Source of the DNA: Bacillota bacterium
Lineage (GTDB): Bacteria; Bacillota; Limnochordia; Darwinibacteriales; Darwinibacteriaceae
DNA: 5,596 bases
Direction: 5' to 3'
NCBI GenBank assembly: GCA_012799535.1
Contig: JAAZLB010000400.1
Location: 1-5,596, forward strand
Position 1 is the stretch's first letter, and each line of letters begins with the position of its first letter. This document shows positions 1-5,066 of the stretch, piece by piece. The translations under genes and the position numbers were made by a program. The notes under the pieces are model-generated. The model had not been told where the DNA came from. It worked only from the letters and a program-made list of their open reading frames with translations, and ran no database searches.

Positions 1-54
1 TCAGGGCGCAGTGGGCTAAAGCCCGTGTGGGTTCAAATCCCACCTTCGGCACCA
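1..54 (+). tRNA. tRNA-Leu (anticodon CAG), 3' part only
   Basis: This is the 3' portion of a class II tRNA; its 5' half lies left of the window. The sequence begins at U33, followed by CAG (positions 2-4) as anticodon, two loop bases, then CGCAG as the 3' strand of the anticodon stem. A long variable arm follows with a GGGC-TAAA-GCCC stem (13-24). The T arm is GTGGG-TTCAAAT-CCCAC. The 3' acceptor strand CTTCGGC and discriminator A51 are followed by an encoded CCA ending at 54. A long variable arm together with A73 and a CAG anticodon indicates leucine, decoding CUG. The missing D arm and 5' acceptor strand cannot be checked here. Confidence 0.93.
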
Positions 55-68
55 TAGTAAATTATACG

Positions 69-90
69 CCCCGTAGCTGGGGTTTTATTT
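69..90 (+). terminator. intrinsic terminator of the tRNA-Leu transcript
   Basis: CCCC (69-72) pairs with GGGG (79-82) around a short GTAGCT loop, with a possible G-U pair shortening the loop to four bases. It is followed directly by TTTTATTTATTT. It starts 14 bases after the tRNA CCA end, the expected place for a rho-independent terminator of the tRNA unit. The stem is short but GC-only. Confidence 0.75.
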
Positions 91-363
91 ATTTCTGGAT
101 AGAGTTGATCATAAATTGACCATCAACCATATTTTGGAAATACTGAAAGCCACCTTGGACATTAGGCGGCACCCAGCCAATATGTTCTCACACACGACTC
201 TACCACAAAAAACTCCTTCAGGAAATAGACATTGATCACTTCCAACAAACCACAGCTAACCACACACACAATACAGCGGCAGCACCCGAGGTTGGTATGG
301 CACTGCCCCTGTTTGCCGATACGGGAAGGACTACATCCATCTATTGGAAAGCAAGGCAAACCT
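91..363. other. intergenic stretch without a recognisable gene
   Basis: About 270 bases separate the tRNA terminator from the hairpin beyond the S41 gene. A 65-codon minus-strand frame (162-359) is rich in Cys and Val, lacks a clear SD and resembles no family I know. A plus-strand open frame (147-362) has no early start codon. The right end holds an imperfectly spaced inverted repeat, GTTTGCC (311-317) and GGCAAAC (355-361). Two CA-rich runs lie near 190 and 260. I see no transposase, RNA gene or att-like copy of the tRNA end here. Confidence 0.5.
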
Positions 364-382
364 AAGGGGGCTGACCCCTTTT
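364..382. terminator. GC-rich hairpin between tRNA region and S41 gene
   Basis: AAGGGG (364-369) pairs with CCCCTT (375-380) around a five-base loop, giving a perfect 6-bp stem about 10 bases past the stop of the S41 gene. Read on the plus strand it ends in TTTT. Read on the minus strand, the direction of the S41 transcript, no U-run follows. It could therefore be a weak 3'-end hairpin for the S41 mRNA, a plus-strand terminator, or a small REP-like palindrome. The sequence does not decide. Confidence 0.4.
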
Positions 383-389
383 AGCAAGC

Positions 390-1847
390 TCATTCTATCT
401 TGCTAAGAAATCTTATCGCCGTCTCTAAGACAGTGTCGATTCCTTGGTAGTAATCCTCTAAGGTCTGTTCTACTAGAATATGAGGTTGTTTAACCACATT
501 TTCAATATGACCAAACTGGGGATCACGTAATTCCTGGAAACTATAATTCATTACATAATGGCCACTAGGTAGCAATACCGGTGTGGGTAGTCCGTGCCCA
601 GTTAGAGCAACTTCGGTTCCCACGACGGTGGCTAAATCATATTGCATTACTGTCCCGACAAAGCCATCGGCGGAGCTAAAGACTAGTCTATCAGTTAGGA
701 CCACTTTAGGCAACGCCTGAAAGAATTCCTCACCGTTAGGTTGCACTTTCCAGTGGTACCAGGTACTATAACCTTGTTCTCTTTCTCCGCCAATTCGTCT
801 GCCTCGTAAGTTTTCATAGAGTGGTCTTAACCCATATATTTCACTCATGCGTGGGGACTGTCGATATCTATAAGTCGCAACTACGATTTCTTCGCTAACT
901 AGGTATGATAAGAGATCCCGGAAGCTTTCGTTCCCCCCACCATTGCCTCGAAGATCAAATATTACTCCATTGATGTCTGTTTCTTTTAGCTCCGCCACAA
1001 TCTGTTCTACTCTATCGTAAAACTCTTCGATATTCACATCAAAGGTAGGGACTACTATATGGGCAGTCTTGTCGTTTATTTCGTAAAAAGGGTATCTATT
1101 GGGGACACGAGATAGCCTAAGATCATTTAATCTGTGGCGAGGTGTTGCCGGGTAGTCCTGCTGGGAGTTGACTCTCATATCACCCCGACGCCCGTCGGAG
1201 GTTCTAAACGTAATCTCTAGTTCCGCGGGGAAGGGCTGACTAATCAGGGCTAAGTACTCAAAGTACAGCTGGTTTGCAAGGACTCTAGTTATAGCTGCCT
1301 GGTCTGTCGCCCCAAAATAGAAGTGTTGGCTTGCTTCTTTGACCAACTGAGCGAAACTAATCCCGTTTATCTCTAGTACTTCAGCACCCACAATGGGAAA
1401 TTGGGCTGATGATTCTACAATAATTGGAGTTTCCTCTATCAACCGCACTGTAATTATATTCTTAAGAGAGCTGTTAAAATCATAAGTTTCCCGCTCGGTT
1501 TCTGGACTATCTCGATGATGACTAAACATCACATGTCCGTCTCTTAGTTCAGATACAAATGAACTTGCCAGTCTAAAGAAATCTTTGTGTGTTTGTACCT
1601 CTCCAAGCTGGTCTGCATAATCAAAGTAAAGCTCATCCCAGCTGAACCCGAAAGTTTGCTCTTTATAGGCTAAATTTACATAGTTGTCACGAATTTCTTC
1701 ATAAATGAACTGCAGATCTCTAGCAAATATATCTGTTAGTGAAGCATTTGCTAAGGCTTGCTCCACTTTACCCACGGGTTCATTTGGCGGCGCAATACAT
1801 CCTGATAGTAATACCAATATCATTCCAACAAATATAGCTTTGCACAT
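390..1847 (-). CDS. S41-family (tricorn/C-terminal-processing type) peptidase-like lipoprotein
   Basis: Predicted exported serine peptidase of family S41, anchored to the outer face of the membrane as a lipoprotein. I chose the ATG at 1845-1847 (485 aa) because AAGGGGTGG lies just upstream. A TTG nine codons earlier lacks an SD and would put that SD inside the gene. Residues 1-17 form a short lipoprotein signal ending in the lipobox LSGC (Cys17). LRDGHV (101-106) is the typical N-terminal S41 motif and carries a candidate catalytic His105. A PDZ-like stretch with AEVLEING lies near 155-162. DLRGNGGG (298-305) is the S41 core loop. FSSAD (390-394) holds the likely nucleophile Ser391. No Lys occurs between 391 and 453, so the Ser-Lys dyad of CtpA enzymes is unlikely and a tricorn-like Ser/His/Glu arrangement fits better (Glu439 or Glu449). 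The substrate is unknown. The gene stands alone, about 40 bases downstream of a decayed SEC-C frame. Confidence 0.85.
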   Translation of the reverse strand: MCKAIFVGMILVLLSGCIAPPNEPVGKVEQALANASLTDIFARDLQFIYEEIRDNYVNLAYKEQTFGFSWDELYFDYADQLGEVQTHKDFFRLASSFVSELRDGHVMFSHHRDSPETERETYDFNSSLKNIITVRLIEETPIIVESSAQFPIVGAEVLEINGISFAQLVKEASQHFYFGATDQAAITRVLANQLYFEYLALISQPFPAELEITFRTSDGRRGDMRVNSQQDYPATPRHRLNDLRLSRVPNRYPFYEINDKTAHIVVPTFDVNIEEFYDRVEQIVAELKETDINGVIFDLRGNGGGNESFRDLLSYLVSEEIVVATYRYRQSPRMSEIYGLRPLYENLRGRRIGGEREQGYSTWYHWKVQPNGEEFFQALPKVVLTDRLVFSSADGFVGTVMQYDLATVVGTEVALTGHGLPTPVLLPSGHYVMNYSFQELRDPQFGHIENVVKQPHILVEQTLEDYYQGIDTVLETAIRFLSKIE

Positions 1848-1886
1848 AAAACCACCCCTTGAACTGTATTTCAAAAGCTAGATAAA

Positions 1887-1973
1887 TTAACCTAGACAAC
1901 ACTTTTTATACTTATTACCACTACCACAAGGACAAGGCCCAGGTAGTAAAAGGGAATAGACGAATTCTCTCTT
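1887..1973 (-). pseudogene. C-terminal remnant of a SEC-C motif protein
   Basis: The minus strand reads GPCPCGSGNKYKKCCLG just before a TAA stop (1887-1889). This matches the SEC-C zinc-binding motif (CPCGSG, then CC), which normally forms the extreme C-terminus of SecA and of many small bacterial proteins. Here only 28 codons are open; the same frame has TAA stops at 1974-1976 and further upstream, and no start codon with an SD is visible. So this looks like the tail of a gene whose body was lost or frameshifted. An alternative overlapping frame encodes a Val-rich hydrophobic run, but the exact cysteine pattern favours the SEC-C reading. The S41 gene begins about 40 bases further on. Confidence 0.7.
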
Positions 1974-2115
1974 TTAGATTTAAGTTTCTTCGCTTTTACA
2001 ATAATTCCCTTAAATTTCCATACAAGCATTACATACCCTTTTCACATTTCTGGTGTTGACCCAAACAACAATTGTTTATCACAATTTGTAAAGCACACTT
2101 GAAGTACGATCCCAA

Positions 2116-2163
2116 CTAAGGTGTTCCTTTAAATATTATAGCTCTAACCGCATTTCGAACCAT
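2116..2163 (-). pseudogene. truncated gene start with SD (possibly NUDIX N-terminus)
   Basis: A good AGGAGG (2174-2179) lies 10 bases upstream of an ATG (2161-2163) that opens a frame of only 15 codons, MVRNAVRAIIFKGTP, then TAG. The pattern of a short basic start followed by RAIIFKG resembles the first strand of NUDIX hydrolases, but this is far too short for a firm family call. Downstream frames run on without a recognisable domain. The likeliest reading is the intact 5' end of a gene that has lost its body, by frameshift or deletion. A leader peptide is the alternative. Confidence 0.35.
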
Positions 2164-2173
2164 ATAGTGTGTT

Positions 2174-2179
2174 CCTCCT
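2174..2179 (-). promoter_or_regulatory. strong Shine-Dalgarno before a truncated frame
   Basis: AGGAGG is one of the two strongest SD matches in the window, yet it precedes only a 15-codon frame. It shows that a translated gene once started, or a leader peptide still starts, at 2163. Confidence 0.55.
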
Positions 2180-2182
2180 TTC

Positions 2183-2215
2183 AGCAGGCTATATCACCCA
2201 TCTTCGGGGCCTGCT
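2183..2215. repeat. 7-bp inverted repeat upstream of the truncated start
   Basis: AGCAGGC (2183-2189) and GCCTGCT (2209-2215) are perfect inverted copies separated by 19 bases. A nested CCC/GGG pairing could extend the structure. In minus-strand RNA this hairpin ends three bases before the AGGAGG of the short frame at 2116-2163, and the stop codon of the GNAT remnant falls within it. No U-run follows on either strand, so it is not an ordinary terminator. It could be a relic of a deletion junction or a translation-modulating hairpin. Confidence 0.45.
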
Positions 2216-2293
2216 TGGTACTAAACGCCAGACGTCAATGGATAGTTGGGCTATTCTATCAATGTCACAGTCCCGCATTTCCCTTATCACCAT
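2189..2293 (-). pseudogene. N-terminal remnant of a GNAT acetyltransferase
   Basis: The ATG at 2291-2293 follows AGGGAGA at SD-like distance and opens a 34-codon frame. Its first part, MVIREMRDCDIDRIAQLSID, is a typical GNAT N-terminus (hydrophobic strand, then a helix with D-I-x-x-I-A-x-L), including the following VWR. After residue 23 the frame turns into RLVPSRPRRWVI and stops. GNAT proteins normally run to 140-190 residues, and the acetyl-CoA motif A is absent. So this is the start of a second acetyltransferase gene whose remainder was deleted. The stop of the preceding decayed frame overlaps this start as ATGGTGA, typical of translationally coupled operon genes. Confidence 0.6.
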
Positions 2294-2550
2294 ATGTAAG
2301 CATCTCCCTGCCAAAATCTTCGTAAATAGTAAAGATCACCAACGCATCCTTGAAAGTAACCATTTATTTTTTTACAAGAAGCCTTGATTATAAGATTCAT
2401 GTGAAACAACTAACTAAAGCCGTCTCGTACTTTGGAATGATCCATCGTAAATGGAATCTGATGCCACCATTGTCTAAGGTTCCCCCGGTTTCCCACGTAC
2501 TGCCTTTTCTCAGTTCTCTGACCCGTCTCATCCTTGGCTAAAGGCTCACC
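2287..2550 (-). pseudogene. unrecognised 88-codon frame interrupted by one TAG
   Basis: Directly after the NUDIX gene the minus strand stays open in one frame for 46 codons, meets TAG (2410-2412), then stays open for 40 more in the same frame and stops with TGA (2287-2289). The first half contains EKRQYVGNRG and RQWWHQIPFTMDHSKV; the second contains GDLYYLRRFWQGDAYIW. These look like protein sequence, rich in Trp and Tyr, but I do not recognise the family. There is no clear start: no ATG near the left border, only a GTG (codon 19) behind AAAAGG. The stop overlaps the start of the GNAT remnant. It is most simply a gene with a nonsense mutation and an eroded start. UAG read-through as an amino acid is a remote alternative. 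Confidence 0.45.
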
Positions 2551-2974
2551 CTAGTTTAGCATTAAGTTCCTTAAGTGCGACTTTGTTACTCTCATACTTA
2601 AGCAACTGTGCCTCAGCGGAGCTAATCCAGCGATACTCCGTATGCTCACGAGAGATCTGTGGTACCAAGTGATCCACTTCGACTCCAAAGGAATGCTCCG
2701 TAAGAAAAGATTCCTCAGGATAGGCTAGATCGATAAAACAACTGGCTGGTATCTTGGACAAACTGTCTAGTTCAAGATAAGTTGATTGGCGAGGAATCCG
2801 CGCTTCTTCCCAGGCTTCCCTTTTTGCAGCGCAAATAGGAGTTTCTCCAACTTCTCCACCGCCAGTAATCCATTGCCACACCTGTAGATCGGCAAGTCGG
2901 AATATGGCGTACTTCACACCATCTTGTCCCCTCTTATATGGTATGACCAATACTTGAAAGATTCGCTTGCCCAT
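2546..2974 (-). CDS. NUDIX hydrolase, NudB-like (nucleoside-triphosphate pyrophosphohydrolase type)
   Basis: 142-residue cytoplasmic NUDIX enzyme, expected to hydrolyse a nucleoside-diphosphate-linked compound or an (un)usual NTP with Mg2+. The NUDIX box is visible from Gly38 to Ile60: G38, E44, R52-E53 and E56-E57 are the conserved metal-binding core; the late Gly is replaced by Arg59. The setting resembles NudB (dATP/dihydroneopterin triphosphate pyrophosphatase): WQWITGGGE before the box, TEHSFGVEV near 92-100, and REHTEYRWIS near 109-118. Length matches that family. The ATG at 2972-2974 is supported by GGGGTG five bases upstream. It is the last intact gene of the four-gene unit, 35 bases after the ATPase. 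The exact substrate cannot be read from sequence; damaged nucleotides or a pterin triphosphate are both possible. Confidence 0.85.
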   Translation of the reverse strand: MGKRIFQVLVIPYKRGQDGVKYAIFRLADLQVWQWITGGGEVGETPICAAKREAWEEARIPRQSTYLELDSLSKIPASCFIDLAYPEESFLTEHSFGVEVDHLVPQISREHTEYRWISSAEAQLLKYESNKVALKELNAKLG

Positions 2975-3009
2975 AGAATCACCCCCCGAGGTTTAAGTCG
3001 CTCCTTACC

Positions 3010-3759
3010 CTACCCTAATAGATGTCGTAAAAAGCGTTCTGGTGATTCTAAAAACTCCTTAGTTAATGTAAAATGTTCAGTTTCTTGGTAACTAACCTCG
3101 TTATATCCATTGTCTGTAAGATTATAGATAATCGCATCAGGATAGGACATAAGGATTGGAGAATGGGTGGCTATGATAAATTGCGAGCCTTGTTGAACTA
3201 ACTCATGAATCCTTGCTAGAACTGTTAATTGCCGTGCGGGAGATAAGGCTGCTTCAGGTTCATCTAGAAGATATAGCCCATTTCCACCAAATCTATGTAC
3301 AAGCAATGACAAAAAACCTTCCCCATGGGATTTTTGGTGTAAGGAACCTCCGCCATATGAGGAGATAATTGGTTTTCCTAAGCCTGCCGATTCTTCGTCT
3401 AAGTAATCAATGTGGCTGGCCACATTGTAAAAGCTCTCTGCCCGTAGAAAATAACCTGTCTTTGGGGATTTATGCCCGCGCACAAATCTTAAATGATTAT
3501 AGAGCTTTGAATGGGAATCTGTAGTAGGAAAATTGAGATTCTTTGAGCCACCTTCGGCATTAAAGCCTAATGCCACCGCTATCCCCTCAAGAATTGTAGA
3601 TTTCCCTGTTCCATTTTCCCCAACTAAGTATGTTACGTTCGGGTGTAAGGGCAATTCATTTAGCTGACGTATCGCAGGGAGCAAAAATGGAAAATCTACT
3701 TGGTCTGGCTTTTCAATAGACACTGTTCTCAGAAAGCAACTTTTATTATCTAACTTCAT
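3010..3759 (-). CDS. AAA/ABC-type ATPase (COG3910-like)
   Basis: Soluble single-domain ATPase of the SMC/ABC-like AAA_21 kind, 249 residues. Walker A is GENGTGKST (47-55), followed by LEGIAVALGFNAEGG, typical of the COG3910 group. SLHQKSHGEGF (139-149) is the signature-like loop. Walker B is GLYLLDEPEAALSP (161-174) with Asp166 and Glu167. The H-loop is IIATHSPIL (195-203). The coiled-coil arms of SMC/RecF proteins are absent, so a small dimer that closes on ATP is likely. I chose the second ATG (3757-3759), seven bases after AGGGAG; the adjacent ATG (3760-3762) is nearly as good. An upstream start at 3843 would overlap the GNAT gene by 80 bases and lacks support. The SD lies in the last codons of the GNAT gene, implying translational coupling. 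No biochemical role is established for the group as far as I know. Confidence 0.85.
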   Translation of the reverse strand: MKLDNKSCFLRTVSIEKPDQVDFPFLLPAIRQLNELPLHPNVTYLVGENGTGKSTILEGIAVALGFNAEGGSKNLNFPTTDSHSKLYNHLRFVRGHKSPKTGYFLRAESFYNVASHIDYLDEESAGLGKPIISSYGGGSLHQKSHGEGFLSLLVHRFGGNGLYLLDEPEAALSPARQLTVLARIHELVQQGSQFIIATHSPILMSYPDAIIYNLTDNGYNEVSYQETEHFTLTKEFLESPERFLRHLLG

Positions 3760-3763
3760 CATA

Positions 3764-4318
3764 CTACTCCCTTTTTTTATTTGTTGGTATGAAATCTTCC
3801 CTAAGTATTGCGTAATTGAGCCGATCCCATCTCTGTCCGGCAAAATATACAGCTTTTCTTTCGCGGCCTTCTAATATAAAACCGCTCTTCTCCAAAGCTT
3901 TCTGGGCCCCTTTGTTCTGCTCAAGCGTATTTGCAAAAATTCTTTCCAATCCTATATTATTAAACCCGTATTCCAGCATAATAATAACGGCTTCTGTTCC
4001 ATACCCCTTGGAGCGAAATTCTTTCTTCGTAATTCCCAATCCAATACTGCAAGAACGGTTCTTCCAGTCTATATCTTGTAAAGCAACATCTCCAATAACT
4101 GTATCGTCATTATTAAGAAATATTCCAAGACGGATATGTTTTTCTCCCTGCACCTTTTGGATCTCATCGAACCAAGATTCAGATTTGCAAACAGAGTGCC
4201 CCATATGGAGAGGTTCAGTCTTTGCTTCAAAATCATACTCAAACCCTTCCCAAACTTGTCTGCAATGTTCTTTTTCAAGTACTGACAAGTAAATGTCACT
4301 GCCAACTAATTTTAGCAT
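3764..4318 (-). CDS. GNAT acetyltransferase, RimJ/RimL-like (Acetyltransf_3)
   Basis: 184-residue acetyl-CoA-dependent N-acetyltransferase. The acetyl-CoA pyrophosphate loop is FRSKGYG (101-107), fitting R/Q-x-x-G-x-G, within motif A (about 94-120). NDDTVIGDVALQDIDWKNRSCSIG (about 70-93) is the strand pair that precedes motif A in RimJ/RimL-type enzymes. LERIFANTLEQNKGAQKALEKSGF (about 124-147) is the conserved motif B region of the same subfamily, where the Asn of x-x-N-x-x-A-x-x-x-x-x-x-x-G-F contacts the cofactor. The ATG at 4316-4318 has GGAGG eight bases upstream; a longer frame from 4390 would run into the preceding gene. The stop lies 1-4 bases from the ATPase start. The substrate could be a protein N-terminus, a small amine or an antibiotic. 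RimJ/RimL similarity alone does not decide. Confidence 0.88.
   Translation of the reverse strand: MLKLVGSDIYLSVLEKEHCRQVWEGFEYDFEAKTEPLHMGHSVCKSESWFDEIQKVQGEKHIRLGIFLNNDDTVIGDVALQDIDWKNRSCSIGLGITKKEFRSKGYGTEAVIIMLEYGFNNIGLERIFANTLEQNKGAQKALEKSGFILEGRERKAVYFAGQRWDRLNYAILREDFIPTNKKRE
3767..3772 (-). promoter_or_regulatory. SD of the ATPase gene inside the GNAT 3' end
   Basis: AGGGAG overlaps the last two codons and the stop context of the GNAT gene and lies seven bases before the ATG at 3759 (four before that at 3762). It decides the ATPase start and shows that the two genes are translated as a coupled pair. Confidence 0.7.
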
Positions 4319-4326
4319 GCTTAGTT

Positions 4327-4331
4327 CCTCC
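4327..4331 (-). promoter_or_regulatory. SD deciding the GNAT start
   Basis: GGAGG lies eight bases upstream of the ATG at 4318. It excludes the longer in-frame start at 4390, which would place this SD within the coding region and overlap the upstream gene. Confidence 0.75.
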
Positions 4332-4350
4332 AAGTTTAAATAAATATAAT

Positions 4351-4878
4351 TCAATTTAAGTTTGACGGGAGCGCATTTCTCATTCTGCACATTGAATACC
4401 CTAAACTTGATGATTTAACGGCATCACATAATTGCCATAAATTAGGCAAGACCCGCAGTTCAGTGTTTCTTTCAAAAATAGCTGCAAATAAGTCGTCCAC
4501 AGCTGTTACTCCTATAGGCACTTGGGGCTTCGTAGATACATAATAACCTGCAATTTCATCCTGCAAGATAAAATCTGTTGGATTAAACTCGTAAATGGTC
4601 AGTTTTGTATCCATCATTTTCCGGAACCAACCATGTTCAATAGCAATGACTGAATCTACACCTGTATTGCCTAAAAACTTCTCTACATCCTCAACTCTTG
4701 AGTTTTGGCGAGCATAAAAAGTGACTCTAGGACAATCCCGCGGAGTAAGAAAATTGACTAATCTAGCTTCGTTAATTGCCCAAACCAATTTTATGCTTTG
4801 ATCAAGGTCTTGTCTTGATGGTCGTCTAGGTTCAAAGGACATTATATTCTCTTCTTCGCTAACATGAAACAGTTTCAT
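4351..4878 (-). CDS. DUF6886-like protein of unknown function
   Basis: 175-residue cytoplasmic protein. The N-terminus MKLFHVSEEENIMSFEPR, then LVWAINEARLVNFLTPRDCPRVTFYA (about 31-56), and near the C-terminus IAGYYVS (109-115) and ELRVLPNLW (140-148) match the family I know as DUF6886, found mostly in Bacillota. Length is typical. There is no signal peptide or membrane segment. No enzymatic function is established. The early FHVS, a central YYVS and a late Glu recall the spacing of His, Tyr and Glu in ADP-ribosyltransferase folds; this is my inference only. The ATG at 4876-4878 is preceded by GGGGTG at five bases. It is the first gene of the four-gene unit, 32 bases ahead of the GNAT start. 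Confidence 0.75.
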   Translation of the reverse strand: MKLFHVSEEENIMSFEPRRPSRQDLDQSIKLVWAINEARLVNFLTPRDCPRVTFYARQNSRVEDVEKFLGNTGVDSVIAIEHGWFRKMMDTKLTIYEFNPTDFILQDEIAGYYVSTKPQVPIGVTAVDDLFAAIFERNTELRVLPNLWQLCDAVKSSSLGYSMCRMRNALPSNLN

Positions 4879-4926
4879 TCTAGCACCCCAAGTATGGTTT
4901 TGTAGGCTAACGCTCTAAACTTCAGA

Positions 4927-4955
4927 AATATAACTATACGTTAGACAATTAATAA
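4927..4955 (-). promoter_or_regulatory. weak candidate promoter of the four-gene unit
   Basis: On the minus strand TATATT (4927-4932) differs from the -10 consensus at one base. A poor -35 match, TTATTA (4950-4955), lies 17 bases upstream. This would give a 5' leader of roughly 40 bases before the DUF6886-like start. The gap between the integrase terminator and this gene is the logical place for the promoter, but the -35 match is only three of six. Confidence 0.3.
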
Positions 4956-4973
4956 AATGATCCTTCCGAAAGC

Positions 4974-5019
4974 AAAAAAGCACCGTGTAGGATCTTATTT
5001 ATCGATCAATCCTACACGG
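4974..5019 (-). terminator. intrinsic terminator of the integrase gene
   Basis: CCGTGTAGGAT (4983-4993) and ATCCTACACGG (5009-5019) form a perfect 11-bp stem with a 15-base loop. On the minus strand it is followed by TG and then CTTTTTTG. It lies about 50 bases past the integrase stop. It separates the recombinase transcript from the DUF6886-led unit, so that unit needs its own promoter. Confidence 0.85.
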
Positions 5020-5066
5020 CATTTGGGCTTTGATATAATAATGAGTTTTTATGCTCACAAGATAGC

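Noticed and set aside
162..359. 65-codon Cys-rich minus-strand frame
   Set aside because: No convincing SD or family resemblance; composition follows the CA-rich DNA on the opposite strand.
1848..1874. TTG-initiated longer form of the S41 protein
   Set aside because: The SD AAGGGGTGG would lie inside it, and the ATG at 1847 gives a normal-length lipoprotein signal.
1898..2022. Overlapping minus-strand frame with a Val-rich hydrophobic end, behind a fair SD
   Set aside because: It shares its DNA with the SEC-C motif, whose exact cysteine pattern is far less likely by chance than a hydrophobic run.
2067..2076. 10-base perfect palindrome AACAATTGTT as an operator
   Set aside because: Palindromes of this length are expected several times by chance in a window of this size, and no promoter is linked to it.
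2169..2387. 72-codon plus-strand frame starting at GTG
   Set aside because: No SD, no recognisable domain, and it is antisense to remnants with better protein signals.
3548..3559. A 12-base exact match (CCACCTTCGGCA) to the tRNA-Leu 3' end at 40-51, as a possible att site
   Set aside because: It lies inside the conserved Walker A-proximal coding region of the ATPase (Glu-Gly-Gly codons), is short, and does not extend on either side, so chance similarity is more likely.
3760..3843. Longer ATPase form starting at 3843
   Set aside because: It overlaps the 3' end of the GNAT gene by about 80 bases, lacks an SD, and the family normally begins near the chosen Met.
3816..4292. 158-codon plus-strand open frame
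   Set aside because: It is fully antisense to the GNAT gene, whose motifs are clear; its product is Ser/Pro/Cys-rich without a domain and there is no matching SD.
1887..4878. Integron gene-cassette array
   Set aside because: No attC-like imperfect palindromes with conserved core sites were seen between genes, gaps are too short, and the recombinase is phage-type rather than IntI.
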